From an uncultured Saprospiraceae bacterium (GTDB lineage Bacteria; Bacteroidota; Bacteroidia; Chitinophagales; Saprospiraceae), in assembly GCA_937959375.1 (NCBI GenBank), contig CALGLS010000225.1:1-11352 (forward strand): a stretch of 11,352 bases of DNA, written 5' to 3'. Made by a program: the position numbers and the translations under genes. The notes beneath the pieces were generated by a model, which was given only the letters and a program-made list of their open reading frames with translations, was not told the DNA's origin and ran no database searches. This document shows, piece after piece, positions 7,255-11,352 of the stretch. How positions within the stretch are numbered: the first letter of the stretch is position 1; the number at the start of each line of letters is the position of its first letter.

Positions 7255-7794
7255 ATGAATTTTAAAGAAGTTCAAGAACTAATAAGACTGATCAACAAGT
7301 CAAACCTGACTGAATTTAAAATGGAAAAAGGAGATTTTAAACTCTCTATCCGTACTAAGAAATATGGTCGTTTACTTAAGAATCAGTCTACCAACACACA
7401 CACTCAATCGATTGTACCAGTTGCGACTACGCATCAGGTTCCAATGCAACAGATGCAAGCTCCTCAACCAGTAGCTACTCCTGCACCGCCACCACCTGCA
7501 GCTGCAGCAGCTCCTGCTGACGCTAAAGAGGCAGCGGCAGAAACGAGCAACTTTTTGGAAGTAAAATCACCAATCGTAGGAACCTTCTATCGATCATCAT
7601 CTCCGGATAAAGATGCATTCGTTGTTCCTGGTGATGTTATCCAAAAAGGATCTGTGGTATGTATCGTTGAAGCAATGAAATTGTTTAATGAAATTGAATC
7701 TGAGATTAGCGGTAAAATTGTGAAAGTCTTAGTTGACGATGCGTCACCTGTAGAATATGATCAACCACTATTTTTGGTAGACCCAAAGGGCTAA
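7255..7794 (+). CDS. accB: Biotin carboxyl carrier protein of acetyl-CoA carboxylase
   Basis: AccB (BCCP) carries the biotin that shuttles carboxyl groups between biotin carboxylase and carboxyltransferase in malonyl-CoA synthesis. The 179 residues divide into an N-terminal segment (1-45, MNFKEVQELIRLINKSNLTE with the helical start typical of BCCP), a flexible Pro/Ala/Gln linker (about 55-97, including APPPPAAAAAP), and the biotinyl/lipoyl domain (about 100-177). The biotinylation motif is EAMKLFNEIES with Lys142 as acceptor, and the SPIVGTFYRSSSP segment with its protruding thumb is characteristic of acetyl-CoA carboxylase BCCP, not of other biotinyl proteins. It lies 5 bp after efp and 64 bp before accC. 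The Pro78-Pro81 run is a likely EF-P-dependent stall site. Confidence 0.97.
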   Translation: MNFKEVQELIRLINKSNLTEFKMEKGDFKLSIRTKKYGRLLKNQSTNTHTQSIVPVATTHQVPMQQMQAPQPVATPAPPPPAAAAAPADAKEAAAETSNFLEVKSPIVGTFYRSSSPDKDAFVVPGDVIQKGSVVCIVEAMKLFNEIESEISGKIVKVLVDDASPVEYDQPLFLVDPKG

Positions 7795-7858
7795 TCATTC
7801 ATTATTCTAGTACCTAACTGCACAAAAGCAGCGCGGTTCACAACTTAAGAAACCTATT

Positions 7859-9208
7859 ATGTTTAAGAAGATATTGATTGCCAATCGTGGCGAAATAGCT
7901 TTGCGTATTATACGTACATGTAAAGAAATGGGGATTAAAACAGTAGCTGTTTATTCAACTGCTGATCGAGAAAGCCTCCATGTTCGTTTTGCGGATGAGG
8001 CTGTATGTATAGGTCCTCCGTCTTCCGCCGAATCTTATTTGAGTATTCCAAAAATTATGGCTGCCGTTGAGATTACCAACTCTGATGCGATTCATCCTGG
8101 GTATGGCTTCCTTTCGGAAAATGCTGATTTTGCTGAAGTATGCGCAGAATACGGAATCAAGTTTATTGGCCCTACTCCTGAGCAAATCAGAAAGATGGGA
8201 GATAAGATTACTGCTAAAGACACGATGATCAAAGCTGGTGTTCCTGTTGTACCTGGTTCAGATGGTTTGATCAAAGATGTTAAGCAAGCGATTAAGTTAG
8301 CGGATGATATTGGATATCCAGTTATCCTTAAAGCAACTGCCGGTGGAGGTGGACGTGGAATGCGTTTGGTATGGGCTGCTGACGAAGTAGAAGATGCTTG
8401 GAACAGTGCACGTCAAGAAGCTAAGGCTGCTTTCGCAAACGATGGTATTTACATTGAAAAATTTGTTGTCGAACCTCGACACATTGAAATACAAATTGCT
8501 GGTGATAGCTTTGGAAATGTTTGTCACCTGTCTGAAAGAGAATGTTCGATTCAACGTCGACACCAAAAATTAGTGGAGGAATCTCCATCACCTTTTATGA
8601 CCAAAGCACTACGTAAAAAAATGGGAACAGCTGCTATAAAAGCAGGCGAAGCCATTAACTATGAGGGTGTAGGTACCGTAGAATTTTTGGTTGACAAAGA
8701 TCGCAACTTTTACTTCATGGAAATGAATACTCGTATTCAAGTAGAGCACACTGTGACGGAAGAGGTAATCGATCATGACTTGATCAAAGAGCAAATAAAA
8801 ATTGCTGCAGGTATCGCCATTTCAGGTAAGAACTACGAACCTAAAATGCATGCCATTGAATGTAGAATAAACGCGGAAGACCCCTTCAATAATTTCAGAC
8901 CAAGCCCAGGGAAAATAACTTCTTTCCATAGTGCAAAAGGTCACGGTGTTCGTGTTGACACACACGTTTACGCAGGATATACTATTCCTCCTCATTACGA
9001 TTCTATGATTGCGAAACTTATTTGTCGCGCTCAAACACGTGAAGAGTGTATCAAGAAAATGGAACGTGCACTGGATGAGTTTATCGTAGAAGGCGTAAAA
9101 ACAACGGTTCCATTCCATCAGCAACTAATGAAGAACGAAGATTTCCGTAAAGGTAATTTCCACACTGGATTCTTAGAAACCTTCGATTTAGTTCCTCCAA
9201 AGAAATAA
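7859..9208 (+). CDS. accC: Biotin carboxylase subunit of acetyl-CoA carboxylase (EC 6.3.4.14)
   Basis: AccC uses ATP and bicarbonate to carboxylate the biotin on AccB, the first half-reaction of acetyl-CoA carboxylase. The 449 residues equal the length of stand-alone AccC, so this is not a fused pyruvate or propionyl-CoA carboxylase chain. The N-terminal domain starts KKILIANRGEIALRIIRT and includes DAIHPGYGFLSENADFA. The ATP-grasp domain has the glycine-rich loop KATAGGGGRGMRL (158-170), HIEIQI, metal ligands Glu275 and Glu288 in GTVEFLV and FMEMNTRIQVEH, and the catalytic Glu296. Arg336 in HAIECRINAEDP corresponds to the conserved biotin-site arginine. The C-terminal domain includes YDSMIAKLI. 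It is the last gene before a strong terminator. The carboxyltransferase genes accA and accD are not in the window. Confidence 0.97.
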   Translation: MFKKILIANRGEIALRIIRTCKEMGIKTVAVYSTADRESLHVRFADEAVCIGPPSSAESYLSIPKIMAAVEITNSDAIHPGYGFLSENADFAEVCAEYGIKFIGPTPEQIRKMGDKITAKDTMIKAGVPVVPGSDGLIKDVKQAIKLADDIGYPVILKATAGGGGRGMRLVWAADEVEDAWNSARQEAKAAFANDGIYIEKFVVEPRHIEIQIAGDSFGNVCHLSERECSIQRRHQKLVEESPSPFMTKALRKKMGTAAIKAGEAINYEGVGTVEFLVDKDRNFYFMEMNTRIQVEHTVTEEVIDHDLIKEQIKIAAGIAISGKNYEPKMHAIECRINAEDPFNNFRPSPGKITSFHSAKGHGVRVDTHVYAGYTIPPHYDSMIAKLICRAQTREECIKKMERALDEFIVEGVKTTVPFHQQLMKNEDFRKGNFHTGFLETFDLVPPKK

Positions 9209-9220
9209 TTTTAAACTATA

Positions 9221-9254
9221 AGGTTGCCTGTTATACGCTAGCAGGCAACTTTTT
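9221..9254 (+). terminator. Intrinsic terminator after accC
   Basis: GTTGCCTG (9223-9230) pairs perfectly with CAGGCAAC (9242-9249), extended by G-U and A-U pairs, with an 11-base loop and five T (9250-9254). It starts 13 bp after the accC stop and its T-run ends 13 bp before the ATG of the next gene. It should end the efp-accB-accC transcript. Confidence 0.9.
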
Positions 9255-9267
9255 AGTTTTATATATT

Positions 9268-11088
9268 ATGAATAATATTCGACGATTATTACAATACGTC
9301 AAACCCTACAAGTCACTCGTTGTAGGAAACATAGTGGCCAATATTCTAATGGCTATTTTTACGATCGTCAGCATTCCTGCTATTATTCCTTTTCTTGAAA
9401 TTTTATTCGATCGCGCTCCTAAATTTTCTGAAGCTCCTGAATGGGCATGGAACATTAGTGGTATCATTGATTATTGCAAATATTCCTTTTCACAACTTAT
9501 CAAAACGGAAGGAAAAGAATATGCGCTAGGTGCCATTTGTTTGATCATCGTATTCATTTTCTTTTTTAAAAATCTATTCCGTTATCTCTCCTTATTTTTT
9601 ATGGCGCCAGTTCGAAATGGAATTGTGCGAGATATTCGTCAGCAGCTTTTTTCAAAAATGATGCACCTGCCTTTGTCCTATTTTTCAGACGAACGAAAAG
9701 GAGATTTGATGTCAAGAATCACAGCGGATGTACAAGAAGTAGAGTGGAGTATTCTCAATGTATTGGAAGTTATATTCCGAGAGCCACTGATCATTTTTGG
9801 TTGTCTACTTGTCATGTTATATATCAGTCCCTCGTTGACGGTTTTTGTTTTTGTACTCTTTCTGTTTACAGCTTTGATTATTGGAGGGATTGGAAAAACC
9901 TTGCGGAAAAAATCCTCAATAGCTCAGGAGAAATTAGGTAATCTGGTTTCGATTATAGAAGAAGGTTTATCTGGGCTTCGAATTATAAAAGGTTTTAGCG
10001 CTGAACGCTATCAGGAAGATAAATTCCAAGAAGAGAATGATACTTATCGCAATACCTTGACGCAGTTGCTTCGCCGAAGAGATTTGTCTTCTCCACTTTC
10101 TGAATTTTTAGGAATTGCAGTAGTAGCCGTATTGCTTTGGTATGGATCCCGTTTGGTTTTTGGAGGTGAAATGGAAGCGGAAAATTTCTTCGCATTTATT
10201 TTTGCCTTCTTTAATATTATCACACCAGCAAAGTCATTTTCTAAGGCATATTACAATATTCAAAAGGGATTGGCTGCTGTAGATAGAATCGATTTGATCC
10301 AAAATGCCAACATTAAAATTGCGGACCGGCCTAATGCAGTGAATATCGAAACTTTTGAAAAGTCAATTGAATACCGAAATGTGTCATTCGCCTACGGTAA
10401 TGGTGATGTCAATGTCTTGAAAAAAATTCAACTCAACATTCCAAAAGGAAAAGTACTAGCATTGGTGGGGCCATCTGGTTCTGGGAAAACAACCCTAGCT
10501 GATTTATTGCCACGGTTATTTGATGTGACGGAAGGCCAGTTGTTGATTGATGGAAAAGATATTCGAGAGTATACCTTGGAAAGTTTGCGCGCCTTGTTCG
10601 GAATCGTTTCGCAAGAGCCAATTCTATTTAATGACAGCATCTATAATAACATTGCATTTGGTATGGAGGGGGTAAGTGAAGCGGCGATTATTGAAGCTGC
10701 GCGGATCGCAAATGCACACGATTTTATCGCTGATATGGAACATGGTTATCAAACGAATATCGGAGACCGTGGAGATAAGTTGAGTGGCGGCCAACGACAG
10801 CGAATTACTATAGCCAGGGCCGTTTTAAAAAATCCTCCCATCCTAATTTTGGATGAAGCAACATCTTCTCTCGATTCCGCATCAGAACAATTGGTACAGG
10901 AAGCTTTATCAAAGTTGATGGCTAATCGAACATCAATCGTTATTGCACACCGCCTATCTACGATTCAACACGCGGATGAAATCATTGTCATGCAAGAAGG
11001 CGAAATATTAGAACGTGGTACACATCTTGAGCTACTTGAGCGAGGAGGGGCGTATCGGAAGTTGGTGGATTTGCAGGGGATGGGGTGA
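9268..11088 (+). CDS. MsbA-like ABC exporter (fused transmembrane and ATPase half-transporter)
   Basis: This is a 606-residue type IV ABC exporter half-transporter in the inner membrane, which would act as a homodimer or heterodimer. Residues about 15-335 form the transmembrane domain, with hydrophobic spans near 18-46, 85-112, 168-190, 190-208, 280-298 and 303-322. The nucleotide-binding domain spans about 366-600: Walker A GPSGSGKTT (401-409), Q-loop Gln449 in GIVSQEP, signature LSGGQ (505-509), Walker B ILILDE with Glu530, D-loop SSLD and H-loop His561 in IAHRLST. All catalytic residues are intact. Family members move lipids (MsbA flips lipid A-core), peptides or drugs, and the substrate cannot be read from sequence. 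A lipid role is plausible beside fatty acid genes but is inferred from context only. No partner half-transporter is adjacent. Its promoter is not obvious because a terminator lies directly upstream. Confidence 0.93.
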   Translation: MNNIRRLLQYVKPYKSLVVGNIVANILMAIFTIVSIPAIIPFLEILFDRAPKFSEAPEWAWNISGIIDYCKYSFSQLIKTEGKEYALGAICLIIVFIFFFKNLFRYLSLFFMAPVRNGIVRDIRQQLFSKMMHLPLSYFSDERKGDLMSRITADVQEVEWSILNVLEVIFREPLIIFGCLLVMLYISPSLTVFVFVLFLFTALIIGGIGKTLRKKSSIAQEKLGNLVSIIEEGLSGLRIIKGFSAERYQEDKFQEENDTYRNTLTQLLRRRDLSSPLSEFLGIAVVAVLLWYGSRLVFGGEMEAENFFAFIFAFFNIITPAKSFSKAYYNIQKGLAAVDRIDLIQNANIKIADRPNAVNIETFEKSIEYRNVSFAYGNGDVNVLKKIQLNIPKGKVLALVGPSGSGKTTLADLLPRLFDVTEGQLLIDGKDIREYTLESLRALFGIVSQEPILFNDSIYNNIAFGMEGVSEAAIIEAARIANAHDFIADMEHGYQTNIGDRGDKLSGGQRQRITIARAVLKNPPILILDEATSSLDSASEQLVQEALSKLMANRTSIVIAHRLSTIQHADEIIVMQEGEILERGTHLELLERGGAYRKLVDLQGMG

Positions 11089-11166
11089 GGAATTGGAGAT
11101 TAGAATTAGAATTGGAATTGGAATGGGAATGGGAATTGGAATGGGAATGGGAATGGGACTGGGAAC
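11089..11166 (+). repeat. Degenerate hexanucleotide tandem array (NGGAAT/GGGAAT), 13 units
   Basis: Starting at the base after the exporter stop codon, thirteen consecutive 6-base units can be read in one phase: GGAATT, GGAGAT, TAGAAT twice, TGGAAT twice, then mostly GGGAAT, ending GGGACT and GGGAAC. The strand is purine-rich throughout. Units vary mainly at their first two positions. It looks like a slippage-prone simple-sequence repeat; I see no coding role. Confidence 0.9.
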
Positions 11167-11170
11167 TTGC

Positions 11171-11215
11171 CTAGCCGATAGGATAGGTGGGAATCTGTCT
11201 GGTCTATCTGGCTAG
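11171..11215. repeat. Imperfect inverted repeat downstream of the hexamer array
   Basis: CTAGCCGATAG (11171-11181) pairs with CTATC-T-GGCTAG (11204-11215) through eleven base pairs and one bulged T, around a 22-base loop. No T-run follows on the plus strand, so it is a poor intrinsic terminator. It may belong to the same repeat cluster as the array before it. Confidence 0.55.
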
Positions 11216-11352
11216 CTAGGCCGCCTACTGATATACATAAGTCTATTTTAAATGCTCATTCGGAGTAAAAGAATGATAATAATGAATCGTTGAATCGTTG
11301 AATTCGGAATTTTGATTTTCCCCTTAACACGGTAGAAGGCAAAAATCAACGA
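11216..11352. other. Non-coding right edge with a short 8-nt tandem repeat
   Basis: No gene is supported here. GAATCGTT occurs twice in tandem (11284-11291 and 11292-11299), followed by a diverged third unit GAATTCGG. The last seven bases of the window, TCAACGA, are the reverse complement of TCGTTGA within the tandem copies, so an inverted copy may begin at the edge. A minus-strand frame is open from the edge to a stop at 11248-11250, but its 34 codons show no recognisable protein. Confidence 0.55.

Noticed and set aside
11248..11352. Minus-strand frame open from the right edge (34 codons), possibly the C-terminus of a gene
   Set aside because: It passes through the 8-nt tandem repeats, shows no recognisable motif, and this length of open frame is expected by chance in AT-rich sequence.
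1..11352. CRISPR array, transposase, toxin-antitoxin or defence system
   Set aside because: No regularly spaced direct repeats of CRISPR size, no transposase or nuclease motifs and no paired small genes were found on either strand. The genes are metabolic, translational, transport and surface functions.

Overview
The window reads as chromosomal DNA of a Bacteroidota bacterium, probably a member of the Saprospiria (Lewinella/Haliscomenobacter-like). The phylum call rests on TAnnTTTG-type -7 promoter boxes, A-rich leaders without Shine-Dalgarno sequences before the main genes, and a secreted multidomain protein combining a cohesin-like domain with SprB-type repeats. The order fabH-efp-accB-accC and the moderate AT richness fit. 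The class-level guess comes from the cohesin plus SprB architecture and is less certain.

Left part (1-4900), all genes on the minus strand. The 5' end of a large secreted surface protein (signal peptide, cohesin-like domain, at least three SprB-like repeats) runs off the left edge. After a gap of about 420 bp comes hutI, the imidazolonepropionase of histidine degradation, without other hut genes beside it. Next is a gene for an exported thioredoxin-fold/SPOR fusion with a Lys-Pro/Ala-Pro linker. Between hutI and this gene lie a strong intrinsic terminator and a 139-bp inverted-repeat element made of 9-10-nt GGAT-containing units.

Middle part (4900-9210), plus strand. A gene-free stretch of about 590 bp precedes fabH. 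fabH is followed by a gap with a good Bacteroidota promoter, then efp, accB and accC. FabH starts fatty acid chains from malonyl-ACP. AccB and AccC are the biotin carrier and biotin carboxylase of acetyl-CoA carboxylase, which makes malonyl-CoA. EF-P relieves ribosome stalling at proline runs, and AccB, encoded 5 bp downstream, carries a Pro4 run. A clear terminator follows accC.

Right part (9210-11352). An MsbA-like ABC exporter half-transporter starts 13 bp after that terminator's T-run. Its stop codon is followed at once by a degenerate hexanucleotide array (13 units), an imperfect inverted repeat, and a short 8-nt tandem repeat near the window edge. I see no gene in the last 264 bp.

No RNA gene, CRISPR array, insertion sequence with a transposase, or recognisable defence system is visible. 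The genes are mostly housekeeping. The less ordinary content is the thioredoxin-SPOR fusion, the cohesin/SprB protein, the efp-accB arrangement and the intergenic repeat elements.
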